Source of the DNA: Leeuwenhoekiella nanhaiensis
GTDB taxonomy: Bacteria; Bacteroidota; Bacteroidia; Flavobacteriales; Flavobacteriaceae
Length of the DNA stretch: 64,000 bases
Assembly (NCBI RefSeq): GCF_002744755.1
Contig: NZ_KZ319291.1
Span: forward strand, 62,001 to 126,000
Direction of reading: 5' to 3'
Within the stretch, counting starts at the first letter, position 1; each line of letters opens with the position of its first letter. Shown piece by piece: positions 9,249 through 17,321 of the stretch. The position numbers and the translations under genes were made by a program. The notes beneath the pieces were generated by a model, which was not told the DNA's origin, ran no database searches, and saw only the letters and a program-made list of their open reading frames with translations.

Positions 9249-9540
9249 AAATCAACTCTTTGTTTTGATCTAGTGATTTTATTAGAACCGGATTCTTAAG
9301 CGTTTGTTCTTCAATAATATCAACCGGTCTTTTAAACAATTTACTCAGACTATTTTTAAAGTTAATATAGTTATCAAAATAGTCTGCAAGTTTGATTTCT
9401 TTAAAACGTATAATAAAATCTAAATCACTTTTGGAATTAAAATGCTTGGAGAGGGCAGAACCTGTAAGATATAGTTTTGCCACTTTGTGTTTTTCACAAA
9501 GTTCCAGTAGTTGGTCTTTATGTCTGATAATCAGGTTCAT
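9229..9540 (-). CDS. MntA-like nucleotidyltransferase antitoxin
   Basis: The 103-residue protein contains the minimal nucleotidyltransferase motif GS-X10-DXD, with G27 S28 and D39 L40 D41. A third acidic residue follows in the RPVDIIE strand (PVDI). Proteins of this size paired with HepT are AMP-transferases that modify and neutralise the toxin. The gene is the first of the pair and overlaps hepT, so the two are translated together. Confidence 0.88.
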   Translation of the reverse strand: MNLIIRHKDQLLELCEKHKVAKLYLTGSALSKHFNSKSDLDFIIRFKEIKLADYFDNYINFKNSLSKLFKRPVDIIEEQTLKNPVLIKSLDQNKELIYGSENS

Positions 9541-9577
9541 TAATTAAAATTAATCAAAATAGTCTTGGTAATTATAA

Positions 9578-10708
9578 CTATTCAAACAAAATACAAACCG
9601 GCGCAGGCGCTACAACTTCAGCAACGAAGGTCATTAAGCCGGTTGTGGTATCCCGTTTATAAGAAACCAGGTTGTTTCCGTTTTGATTGGCAACCAGAAT
9701 AAAGTTTTCGTCCGGTGAGATCTGAAAGTTACGCGGGTCTTTTCCTTTTGTAGGTTCGTTAGCCACGAGTTTTAAGCTTCCATCTTCAAGAACTTCTAAA
9801 ATGGCGATGCTGTTATGACCGCGGTTTGAAGCATAAATAAACTTACCATCTGCACTCGCGTGAATATCTGCTGCTTTACTGTATTCCGCAAAACCTTCCG
9901 GAAGAATAGAGAAGGATCTTAGCACGCTGTAGTTTCCGTCTTTATTCTCAATCTGGCTGATGGTATTATCGAGTTCGTTTAGTACGTAGATAAAGCCATT
10001 ATCAGGGTGGAAGACCAAATGCCGTGGGCCTGCACCTTCGGGTAAACCGAGTTTTTGAGTGGTAGCCGGTTCCAGTTTGTTGGTTTCAGTATTGATTTTT
10101 GAAAACCACAATTGATTGGTCCCCAGGTCGGCTGAAATGATGCCGCTGCCATCGGGAATAAACCAGGCGGAGTGCGCGTGCGGACCTTCTTGCCGGTCAG
10201 TAGTGCCTTTGCCCTCGTGCTGCTCCACATCGAGAAGTTCAGAAAGGCTCCCGTCCTTGGGGTCGAGTTTGAGCAGGCCTATATTGCCTCCGGTATAGTT
10301 GGCTACCAGTACATATTCTTCGTCATTAACCGCCACAAAACAGGGATGGGCTCCGCCGGTAGGGCTTTGGTTAACTCTAAGTAATTGATCTCCATCAACC
10401 TGAAACGATTCAATACTGCCGTTTTCATTTTCGTTTACGGCTAAAAGGATGTCCTTATTTTTTGAAAAAGCCAGGAAAGATGGATTTTCAGATTCGACAG
10501 CAAGTACGGGCTCAGTAAGGCTTCCGTCAGCATTTAAAACCGCTTTGTAAATACCCTTACTGTCCCCATTGGTATAGGTTCCTATATAAAAAGGCATTCC
10601 TTCTGAATGTTCTTGTGGAGTTTCGGTCATAACAGATTCGGTTTTGGTTTCGGTGTTTTTACACGAGAAGAAAAATATAAGGCTTAAAGCGAAAAGAGGT
10701 GCTTTCAT
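9578..10708 (-). CDS. Lactonase-family beta-propeller lipoprotein
   Basis: From the ATG at 10708 the protein has 376 residues and a lipoprotein signal (LSLIFFFSC). An upstream in-frame start at 10744 would bury the signal and was rejected. The remainder fits the seven-bladed propeller of the 6-phosphogluconolactonase/YvrE-like family (PF10282), with repeated blade motifs such as YVLVANYTGG, YVLNELDNT and YASNRGHNS. Known members hydrolyse 6-phosphogluconolactone in the cytoplasm, but a lipid anchor places this one outside, so another lactone or a non-enzymatic role is more likely. Confidence 0.8.
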   Translation of the reverse strand: MKAPLFALSLIFFFSCKNTETKTESVMTETPQEHSEGMPFYIGTYTNGDSKGIYKAVLNADGSLTEPVLAVESENPSFLAFSKNKDILLAVNENENGSIESFQVDGDQLLRVNQSPTGGAHPCFVAVNDEEYVLVANYTGGNIGLLKLDPKDGSLSELLDVEQHEGKGTTDRQEGPHAHSAWFIPDGSGIISADLGTNQLWFSKINTETNKLEPATTQKLGLPEGAGPRHLVFHPDNGFIYVLNELDNTISQIENKDGNYSVLRSFSILPEGFAEYSKAADIHASADGKFIYASNRGHNSIAILEVLEDGSLKLVANEPTKGKDPRNFQISPDENFILVANQNGNNLVSYKRDTTTGLMTFVAEVVAPAPVCILFE

Positions 10709-10781
10709 AAGGTAGTTCCGTTTAGCGATTTTAAAAGTACACATTTACACGGTTTCGTTATCCTTTCGTCCAAAACAAAAA

Positions 10782-10804
10782 ATCCCAACCGGTGCGATTG
10801 GGAT
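10782..10804 (-). terminator. Rho-independent terminator after the metallo-hydrolase gene
   Basis: ATCCCAA and TTGGGAT pair around a 9-base loop. On the minus strand the hairpin is followed by a T-rich tract. It lies about 50 bases past the stop codon of the metallo-hydrolase gene and insulates the lactonase gene downstream. Confidence 0.75.
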
Positions 10805-10856
10805 CTTATTTGCTCCGCCAAAGGGTTTACTGCTGAGAGGTTTGCCACGAAGTGGT

Positions 10857-11657
10857 TTATTCGGTTTTATTGGGATACCAGTCGAGCATAATGACCTTGG
10901 TGCCTACATTGGCCGAGTCTACGATGCTTTTAAATGTATCGGTATCGCTAAGACCTCCCTGACCTCTAAAGTGATATGGGTATACTTCATCTGGAGCAAA
11001 GGCAATCACGCCGTCTGCGGCACTTTCTACAGTCATTGTGTACGGCAAATTCATACATACAAAAGCCTTGTCAATATCTTCCAGATTGCGCATTTCAGGA
11101 ATGTCTTCGGTATCGCCCGAGAAATAAATACGAGTTCCGTCTTTTTCCAGCAAATAACCATTACCACGACCTTTTACGTGAAACTGCTTGGCCTCTTCGC
11201 GCAAATTATACATCGGTATAGCAGTCAGGGTATAGCCTTCCCAGCTTTGCGTATCGTCGTTATTCATCACCGTAACCTGCGAACGAATGGGGCCTTCTAG
11301 TTGATCAAAAACCGCCTGAGGAGCAAAAATTTTGGTGTCGGGTTTAGCCACAGCCTTAAGCGTAGCCTGGTTTAAGTGATCGCCGTGAATATCGGTAAGC
11401 AAAATATACTGGGGAGCTGGCTGGCCTTCAAAGGCTTCGGCGCCGCCTACGGGATCAATATAAAAAACGGCATCTCCCAGCGTAAACACGGCCGTAGCAT
11501 GTTCAATAGGAGTGATATCAAAATCGGCTTCCATTTCAGATTCTTCAGTCATAGCCATCTCTTCATTTTCGGTAGTGGCTTCTTCCTGATTCTTGGCTTC
11601 ATTTTTACAGCTGAATGAGGCCGTAACAACCAGAGCCATAAGTAGTACTTTTTTCAT
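10857..11657 (-). CDS. MBL-fold metallo-hydrolase lipoprotein (UlaG-like)
   Basis: The 266 residues begin with MKKVLLMALVVTASFSC, a lipoprotein signal, followed by a long Glu-rich linker typical of surface-exposed flavobacterial lipoproteins. The metal site is visible as TDIHGDHLN (HxxGDH), then YFSGDTED (bridging Asp) and YPYHFRG (late His). This is the Lactamase_B_2/UlaG-like branch of the metallo-beta-lactamase superfamily. The substrate is unknown; nothing suggests beta-lactam hydrolysis. The gene is probably transcribed alone, with a terminator immediately downstream. Confidence 0.82.
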   Translation of the reverse strand: MKKVLLMALVVTASFSCKNEAKNQEEATTENEEMAMTEESEMEADFDITPIEHATAVFTLGDAVFYIDPVGGAEAFEGQPAPQYILLTDIHGDHLNQATLKAVAKPDTKIFAPQAVFDQLEGPIRSQVTVMNNDDTQSWEGYTLTAIPMYNLREEAKQFHVKGRGNGYLLEKDGTRIYFSGDTEDIPEMRNLEDIDKAFVCMNLPYTMTVESAADGVIAFAPDEVYPYHFRGQGGLSDTDTFKSIVDSANVGTKVIMLDWYPNKTE

Positions 11658-11768
11658 TTTTAATGTGTATAAGGTTTAGAATACCCTAAAGAAACTAAGA
11701 AATTGAAAGAAAGCGTATTAAAGAAATGGTAAACTGCAATTCCTGAAGCTCATAGTGCCGAATACTGC

Positions 11769-12233
11769 TTAAAGACTGATTCTCATTTTGATATCTGCCC
11801 GCAGGTAGGGATTGGGTTGCTCCAGTGGGATTTCTTCAAAACCATACTTTCCGTACAAGTAGATCGCGTTTTCAAGCTTTCGATTTGAATACAGAATGAG
11901 GGTTTCCAATTCTTTTTGACGGGCAAAATTCAGTGTATGCTGAAGCAATTGCTGACCGATCTTTTGACCCCGTAAGTCACTATCCACCGCCATTTTAGTG
12001 AGTTCAAAAATTCCGTTTTCATCGGGCATCAGGGCCACTACGCCCACTACACGCTCACCGATTTTTGCAACCAGAATTTCTCCGCCCGGTTTTAGGATAA
12101 AGCGTTCAGAATCGCTCAGAACTTCCTCGTCGTGGGGTTCTACCACAAAATACTCCTGTAACCAGTGCAGGTTGAGGGCTTTAAAAGCTTCCGCATACTC
12201 GGTTTTATAGGTGTCAAATACTAATGTAGGCAT
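11769..12233 (-). CDS. GNAT family N-acetyltransferase
   Basis: This 154-residue protein has a single GNAT domain. The acetyl-CoA-binding motif A is seen as MAVDSDLRGQKIGQQLL around residues 81-97 (R/Q-x-x-G-x-G/A variant), followed by the tyrosine-containing GKYGFEEIP near the C-terminus. It would acetylate a small molecule or protein amine; the acceptor cannot be told. A perfect -7 element lies 20 bases upstream. Confidence 0.85.
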   Translation of the reverse strand: MPTLVFDTYKTEYAEAFKALNLHWLQEYFVVEPHDEEVLSDSERFILKPGGEILVAKIGERVVGVVALMPDENGIFELTKMAVDSDLRGQKIGQQLLQHTLNFARQKELETLILYSNRKLENAIYLYGKYGFEEIPLEQPNPYLRADIKMRISL

Positions 12234-12252
12234 CGTGTTGAATTCGGTTTTG

Positions 12253-12260
12253 CAAATATA
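12253..12260 (-). promoter_or_regulatory. -7 promoter element of the GNAT gene
   Basis: The minus strand reads TATATTTG here, a perfect TAnnTTTG match 20 bases upstream of the ATG, implying a very short leader. No convincing -33 TTTG was found. Confidence 0.45.
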
Positions 12261-12356
12261 GCATCAATAGACCCGGCTTTCCAGCCGATTTATAGCGCAA
12301 AGTCAAAGGTATTCCCTTGGCTTTTTTGTAAATTCACGGCTTTAATAATAACCGCT

Positions 12357-13532
12357 ATGAATCACTCAAAATTCGGAAAAAACACCATTTGCACCCACGT
12401 AGGCGAGGTAAAAGACCAGCAGTTTAAAGGCGCGATTTCGCCGCTTTATATGTCGACTTCTTACGCCTATGAAGATGTAGAAGTAAAGCGCTATCCGCGT
12501 TATTTTAATACGCCCAATCAGGAAATGCTCGCAAAAAAAATTGCGGCTCTTGAAGGTACTGAAGCCGGAATGATTTTTGGCAGCGGAATGGCGGCAGTAA
12601 GCACCGCGCTTTTAGCCTTTTTAAATGCGGGAGATCATATTGTGTTGCAGAAAACCCTTTATGGCGGAACCTTCAATCTGGTAGAAGAGGAATTTTCTAA
12701 GATGGGAATCGAGTACAGTTTTACCGAAGGTCTTGAGCGTGCTGATTTTGAAAAAGCCCTTAAGCCAAACACGAAAGTGCTGTATATCGAAACCCCGTCT
12801 AACCCGTTAATGACGGTGACCGATATGCAAATGATTGCCGATCTGGCTAAAGAAAACGGCATCATCACCATGATTGATAACACCTTTGCCTCCCCGGTAA
12901 ATCAGAATCCGGCGGAATTTGGCATCGATATCATCATCCACTCGGCAACCAAATATATGGGTGGGCACAGTGATATTTTGGCGGGCGCTGTTGCGGCCTC
13001 AAACGCACATATGGAGCAGATTTGGCATAAAGCCAAAAACCTGGGTGGTAGCTTGAGTGATTTTAGCGTATGGATGCTGGAGCGGAGTCTTAAGACGCTT
13101 GTGCTTAGGGTTAAGCAACAAAATAAGAATGCTAAAAAACTGGCGAAGTGGCTGGAACAAAACGGTCACGTAAAAGCGGTGTACTATCCCGGTTTAAAGT
13201 CGCACCCTGATTATGCATTGGCTAAAAAACAGATGGGTGGTTTTGGTGGAATGCTTTCGTTTGAACTTGCAGACGAGCTGGATGCTAAAGCCTTTTTAAA
13301 GGAATTGAAACTGATTAAGCCCTCTATGAGCCTTGCCGGAGTAGAATCTACCATTTTGTCTCCCACGCAAACCTCCCACGCCTTGTTAAGTGCCGAAGAA
13401 CGTGCACATCAGGGCATAAATGATGGTTTGCTTCGCTTTTCGGTAGGTATTGAAGATCGAAAGGATTTGATCGCAGACCTCGAGCAGGCACTGGAAAAGG
13501 TGGTTAAAGATAGCTTGAATTTTAGTCTCTAA
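12357..13532 (+). CDS. PLP-dependent trans-sulfuration enzyme (cystathionine gamma-lyase/synthase family)
   Basis: The 391 residues match the Cys/Met metabolism PLP enzyme family in length. The PLP lysine is K199 in HSATKYMGGHSD. The upstream phosphate-binding loop is FGSGMAAVS, and the neighbouring-subunit tyrosine motif is RYPRYFNTPN. The position that is Cys in methionine gamma-lyases reads Gly here (LYGGTF), and the late SLAGVES motif with Glu is typical of gamma-acting members. Cystathionine gamma-lyase or gamma-synthase is therefore favoured over methionine gamma-lyase. It lies just upstream of bshB1, which needs cysteine for bacillithiol. Confidence 0.82.
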   Translation: MNHSKFGKNTICTHVGEVKDQQFKGAISPLYMSTSYAYEDVEVKRYPRYFNTPNQEMLAKKIAALEGTEAGMIFGSGMAAVSTALLAFLNAGDHIVLQKTLYGGTFNLVEEEFSKMGIEYSFTEGLERADFEKALKPNTKVLYIETPSNPLMTVTDMQMIADLAKENGIITMIDNTFASPVNQNPAEFGIDIIIHSATKYMGGHSDILAGAVAASNAHMEQIWHKAKNLGGSLSDFSVWMLERSLKTLVLRVKQQNKNAKKLAKWLEQNGHVKAVYYPGLKSHPDYALAKKQMGGFGGMLSFELADELDAKAFLKELKLIKPSMSLAGVESTILSPTQTSHALLSAEERAHQGINDGLLRFSVGIEDRKDLIADLEQALEKVVKDSLNFSL

Positions 13533-13630
13533 AGAGAGGTGAGAAGTGAAAAGTAGAAAGTGAAAAGTTTATACTTAAACGATTCAACGATTCCACCAAA
13601 TAACCATGAACCGATAACACGTAACGTATA
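13533..13630. other. Low-complexity spacer between the PLP enzyme gene and bshB1
   Basis: The first half repeats AGTGAAAAGTAGAA-type units and the second is rich in AAC/GAT steps (GATAACACGTAACG). The style resembles the flank of the four-helix-bundle gene at 4.8 kb. No gene is visible; it may be an insertion scar. Confidence 0.35.
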
Positions 13631-14347
13631 GTGAAATTAGATATACTTGCCATTGGCGCACACCCTGATGATGTTGAATTGTCCTGTGCGGGCGTTTTGG
13701 CCAAAGAACAAAGCCGCGGTAAGAAAACCGGAGTGCTTGATTTGACAAGGGGCGAACTCGGTACTCGGGGTACGGCGGAAATCAGGGATCAGGAGGCTGC
13801 TGATGCTGCGAAAATATTAAAGCTTAGTGCACGCGAAAATATCGCTTTGGCTGACGGCTTTTTTGAAAACAACCGCGAGTCTCAATTGCGTATCATTGAA
13901 ATCATACGTAAATACAGACCTGAGATTGTGTTGTGCAATGCTATTGACGACCGGCATATTGATCACGGTCGCGGGAGCAAGCTCGCCAGTGATGCCTGTT
14001 TTCTCAGCGGCCTCAAGAAGATCGAAACCAGCCTCGACGGAAAACCACAGGAAGCCTGGAGACCGAAAAACGTGTATCATTACATACAATGGAAAAACCT
14101 GCAGCCCGATGTGGTGGTAGATATCACCGGTTTTATTGATCAAAAGATGGAAGCTGTAATGGCTTATTCTTCTCAGTTTTACGATCCGTCGAAAGGGGAG
14201 GACAATACCCCTATAAGCAGTAAAAACTTTCAGGAAAGCATCAAGTACCGCGCGCGCGATTTGGGCCGACTCATAGGCACTGATTATGCCGAAGGTTTTA
14301 CGGTAGAGCGCTATCCCGCGGTTGATTCAATTTTTGATTTAATTTAA
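13631..14347 (+). CDS. bshB1: Bacillithiol biosynthesis deacetylase BshB1
   Basis: This 238-residue LmbE/PIG-L-type zinc deacetylase carries the signature GAHPDDVELSCAG, with ligands H11 and D14, and the third ligand region DRHIDHGRG. The early TRGELGTRGT segment is characteristic of BshB1. It removes acetyl from GlcNAc-malate, giving GlcN-malate, to which cysteine is then added to make bacillithiol, the low-molecular-weight thiol of many Bacteroidota. The start is GTG at 13631, just before the first strand. The preceding PLP enzyme could supply cysteine. No bshA or bshC is in the window. Confidence 0.92.
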   Translation: MKLDILAIGAHPDDVELSCAGVLAKEQSRGKKTGVLDLTRGELGTRGTAEIRDQEAADAAKILKLSARENIALADGFFENNRESQLRIIEIIRKYRPEIVLCNAIDDRHIDHGRGSKLASDACFLSGLKKIETSLDGKPQEAWRPKNVYHYIQWKNLQPDVVVDITGFIDQKMEAVMAYSSQFYDPSKGEDNTPISSKNFQESIKYRARDLGRLIGTDYAEGFTVERYPAVDSIFDLI

Positions 14348-14362
14348 CTCGCATTGCGAGTT
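14346..14362 (+). terminator. Small hairpin at the end of bshB1
   Basis: A perfect short palindrome (AACTCGC/GCGAGTT, 3-base loop) overlaps the bshB1 stop codon. It lacks a T-run, so it is a weak terminator candidate or an RNA-stabilising hairpin. Confidence 0.3.
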
Positions 14363-14512
14363 TGAAATAGAAGCCTGTTTCAATCTCAGATGCAGACGAT
14401 CTCGCTTAAATTTAAATGAGCTCTTATTTTTTATTAGAAAATATTGCTCATAATACGGATTTGCATTACATTTGCAGCCGCATAAATCGCTAGCGAAATA
14501 TGCTTTTTAAAT

Positions 14513-14587
14513 GGTGGTTGTAGCTCAGTTGGTTAGAGCGCCTGATTGTGGTTCAGGAGGTCGTCGGTTCGAGACCGATCTTCCACC
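14513..14587 (+). tRNA. tRNA-His (anticodon GTG)
   Basis: The cloverleaf is complete: D arm GCTC/GAGC, anticodon stem CCTGA/TCAGG with loop TTGTGGT (anticodon GTG), and T arm with TTCGAGA. The extra 5' G (position -1, base 14513) can pair with C73, the hallmark of tRNA-His. CCA is not encoded. The acceptor stem as written has two adjacent U-U oppositions at 5:68 and 6:67. A terminator follows. Confidence 0.93.
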
Positions 14588-14598
14588 CGGAAAGAAAA

Positions 14599-14625
14599 AT
14601 CCTCACAGAAACGTGGGGATTTTTT
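14599..14625 (+). terminator. Terminator of the tRNA-His gene
   Basis: ATCCTCAC pairs with GTGGGGAT (one G-T) around a 6-base loop and is followed by TTTTT. It lies 11 bases past the tRNA 3' end. Confidence 0.8.
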
Positions 14626-14692
14626 CGTTTATGCCTTCCTGGTTTTAATGGAAACAGGATGTAGTCTGCCGGCAGAATTCATTTCAAGACAT

Positions 14693-14719
14693 TTTGTTTT
14701 AACATTTTTTAGTATTTTG
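14693..14719 (+). promoter_or_regulatory. Possible promoter of the 389-residue lipoprotein gene
   Basis: TTTG at 14693-14696 and TATTTTG at 14713-14719, 16 bases apart, approximate the Bacteroidota -33/-7 elements. The -7 is one base short of consensus. The ATG follows at 14743. Confidence 0.35.
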
Positions 14720-14742
14720 GCGCCTCCCAAATACTGCAATTC

Positions 14743-15912
14743 ATGAAAAATGTTGGCCTACTCCTGGTAACCGCGCTTTTGCTTAGCGCCTGTGGCGGCG
14801 TGCGTAAATCTGAAAAAGACCTGGCCCGTGGCAATTACGATCAGGTAATTATACAAACGCTTGATAACCTGCGCGTCAATAAGTCGGCGGAACGTAAAGA
14901 ACCCTACATCGCTTTATTGAAAGGCGCTTTTGTAAAAGCTGTGGATCGTGATGAACGCCGTTTGGATTTTTTGGAAAAGGAAGACAATCCCAATACACTC
15001 CGGGAACGTTATGCCCTGGTTACCGGTTTGAGTTTGAGACAGGATCGTATACGTCCCATTTTGCCGTTGCCGGGAACGAAATTCAGCTTTACAGACTATT
15101 CGGATGCAATTATCAGCATCAAAAACGACCTTTCTAAACACCTGATTGAATCGAGTACGCAACTGCTCGAAAAAGGAACCAAAGCCGATGCCCGTCTGGC
15201 CTACGACGACCTCGCTTATCTGGAAGAAATCAATCCCGGTTATGCCGATACCGCGGCTTTACTGGAAGATGCACGCTATAAAGGAACCACATTTGTACGA
15301 TTGGCGCTGGTTAATGAAACCGAAATGACGATTCCCGCCCGGCTGGAGAACGATTTGCTGAATATAGACACCTACAAACTCAACAGACCCTGGGTGCAAT
15401 ACCACAATCGCGAGATCGAAAATCTGGCCTACGATTATGACCTGATCCTAAGTTTTAGAGGGATTCAGATTAGTCCCGAGCTGGTGACGGAGCGTATTTT
15501 AAAGCAGGAAAAAAAGGTGAAAGATGGTTTTGACTATGTGCTAGATAAAAACGGAAACGTAAAAAAAGACAGTCTGGGCAATGACATCAAGGTTGTTAAA
15601 TTTAAAACCCTGCGTGCCGATATTCATGAGTTTACGCAGTCTAAAAGCACGCAGATCACAGCTCGGGTAGACCTGATCGATTTAAATACAAACCAGCTGG
15701 AGGCTACGTTTCCGCTGAATGACGGCTTTATTTTTAATCATATTTACGCAACCTATACGGGGGATAAAGAAGCCATCGACCCTAGAATGCTACCGCTTCT
15801 GGGCAACCGACCGATACCTTTTCCCACTAATGAGCAAATGGTTTACGACTCGGGCGAAAGCTTAAAACTACTTTTTAAGGATATTCTGGTCAATGAGATT
15901 CGGGTGCAGTAG
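14743..15912 (+). CDS. Hypothetical lipoprotein
   Basis: The 389 residues open with a strong lipoprotein signal (LLLVTALLLSACGG, lipid Cys near residue 17). The first third is helical and Lys/Glu-rich (ARGNYDQVIIQTLDNL reads like a TPR helix pair), suggesting a short TPR-like scaffold. The rest mixes strands, with a KVKDGFDYVLDKNGNVKKD hairpin. I do not recognise the family. It is most likely an envelope lipoprotein conserved in Bacteroidota, and it is transcribed alone. Confidence 0.6.
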   Translation: MKNVGLLLVTALLLSACGGVRKSEKDLARGNYDQVIIQTLDNLRVNKSAERKEPYIALLKGAFVKAVDRDERRLDFLEKEDNPNTLRERYALVTGLSLRQDRIRPILPLPGTKFSFTDYSDAIISIKNDLSKHLIESSTQLLEKGTKADARLAYDDLAYLEEINPGYADTAALLEDARYKGTTFVRLALVNETEMTIPARLENDLLNIDTYKLNRPWVQYHNREIENLAYDYDLILSFRGIQISPELVTERILKQEKKVKDGFDYVLDKNGNVKKDSLGNDIKVVKFKTLRADIHEFTQSKSTQITARVDLIDLNTNQLEATFPLNDGFIFNHIYATYTGDKEAIDPRMLPLLGNRPIPFPTNEQMVYDSGESLKLLFKDILVNEIRVQ

Positions 15913-15970
15913 CCATTATTGTTGGCTATGTAAGTCTTTTAGTTTTTGCTTGGGTATATTGAGTTTAAAA

Positions 15971-16378
15971 CTAAAACTCATACTTTAACTCCTGAGTTTT
16001 ATAGAGCTTTAAAAACTCAGTTTCAAAACGATTGAGTTCCTTTCTTTCGTGATACTTAAAAAGGGAGAACTTAATACCTATTAAGATGAAAATAATAGGA
16101 GATAACTCCCAGTATTCAGTAAAAATAAGGACCAAAGCGGTTGTGATTGCCAATGGCGTTGCGATAAGAACCAGCTTATTAAGAGGAAATTTATAGCCAA
16201 ATTTCACATCATAACGACCTGAAATATTTAATGTACCTACTAAACGGTAATTATTGATGAATTTTCCAGAAGTCATTTCAAAACTGTCGTTATAAACATA
16301 CCCATCGTAAATCCTGTTTTCGATAAGCAGATAAAGAAGCTTTTGATTTTGATCAGAATTTTTGATACTAACTTTCAT
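15971..16378 (-). CDS. Small membrane protein of unknown function
   Basis: This 135-residue protein has two adjacent hydrophobic segments (about residues 69-88 and 92-108) separated by TEYWELS, forming a membrane hairpin. A polar N-terminal half and a short Lys/Glu-rich C-terminal tail flank the hairpin. No known family is recognised. It is the first of four AT-rich orphan genes on this strand. Confidence 0.55.
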   Translation of the reverse strand: MKVSIKNSDQNQKLLYLLIENRIYDGYVYNDSFEMTSGKFINNYRLVGTLNISGRYDVKFGYKFPLNKLVLIATPLAITTALVLIFTEYWELSPIIFILIGIKFSLFKYHERKELNRFETEFLKLYKTQELKYEF

Positions 16379-16427
16379 TTATTGTTCTGTTCTTGTATTG
16401 ATAAAATTCTAATGAATTATGATACGA

Positions 16428-17153
16428 TTAAACGCTGTGGTAACTTGAGCTAAAATCATAGTATTCCAGCCAGGTAAGTGGTTTTTGCAGAGAATGTTTA
16501 TTGAACTCTAAATGAATGACTCTTCTTCTTTTTCCGTTGGTAGTTCTACTCGAGGCGTGTAGGGTTAGTGGTTTCATTAACATAACACCGCCTTGATCTA
16601 CTTCACAAATTGATTCGTTTTCAAGATTCCATTCTTTAGTTTCGGGGCGAATAACTCCATTAAGATGCGACTTTGGGATAACCTTTAATGCGCCATTTTC
16701 GCTATTGGTTTTGTCTAGATGAATGCGAACCGTCACAGTATCTTCTAAGATCTGAATGGGTGGTTGAACGCCATATTGTTCTTTTTTGTAGGTCCAGTTT
16801 GTGTAATGAGGCAATGCTGCCTTTTCATTTACTGAAATGCTTAAATCCTGATGATAGGCCACAAACCAATTTGATTGGCTGGGTTTATCAAAATAGATTG
16901 CTTTGGTTAGAAAATAGTCAGAGCCCAACAGGGTCAATAAATTTGAATTAAATATGAGCTTTTTTAAATCAGGAATATTTTTAATGAGTTGTCTGATGGC
17001 AAATAAATCCCTGGTTTTCATAAAAGAATCACCAGTTTGCTCACTGGTCTCAATACACTTAAGTATTTCATCAACCTCTTCTGCGGTGTAGAAGTTATTT
17101 ATGATTGAAAATCCGTTCTTCGCCAGCTCAGTTTTTTGTTGCTCGTAGTTCAT
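16428..17153 (-). CDS. Phytanoyl-CoA dioxygenase family (Fe(II)/2-oxoglutarate) protein
   Basis: The 241-residue protein shows the PhyH-type facial triad: H101 and D103 in YHQDLS, and H199 in PLTLHASSR. An arginine cluster follows at 209-211, the expected 2-oxoglutarate carboxylate contact. The segment SENGALKVIPKSH is typical of the family. Such enzymes hydroxylate or halogenate small molecules with 2-oxoglutarate and O2. There is no biosynthetic cluster around it, so the substrate is open. Confidence 0.85.
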   Translation of the reverse strand: MNYEQQKTELAKNGFSIINNFYTAEEVDEILKCIETSEQTGDSFMKTRDLFAIRQLIKNIPDLKKLIFNSNLLTLLGSDYFLTKAIYFDKPSQSNWFVAYHQDLSISVNEKAALPHYTNWTYKKEQYGVQPPIQILEDTVTVRIHLDKTNSENGALKVIPKSHLNGVIRPETKEWNLENESICEVDQGGVMLMKPLTLHASSRTTNGKRRRVIHLEFNKHSLQKPLTWLEYYDFSSSYHSV

Positions 17154-17321
17154 ATCAATTCAAGTAAATGACTCAAGGTAAATCTATACAAATACTTAAT
17201 TAAGTTCTATAGAAATACTCCTGTTTTGAGAGATTGTATCAGGCTGCTGGAAGATTCAAACTATCTTAAGATGCACTCATACGATGAGTTAAAAAAGGAC
17301 GTTTAAGATTTGACCGAAGTA

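Noticed and set aside
10857-11657. Beta-lactamase resistance gene
   Set aside because: It is an MBL-fold protein of the UlaG-like branch, with a lipid anchor and no features specific to beta-lactam hydrolases.
12357-13532. Methionine gamma-lyase
   Set aside because: The family's diagnostic Cys in the LYGCT motif is Gly here, so a cystathionine-type activity is favoured.
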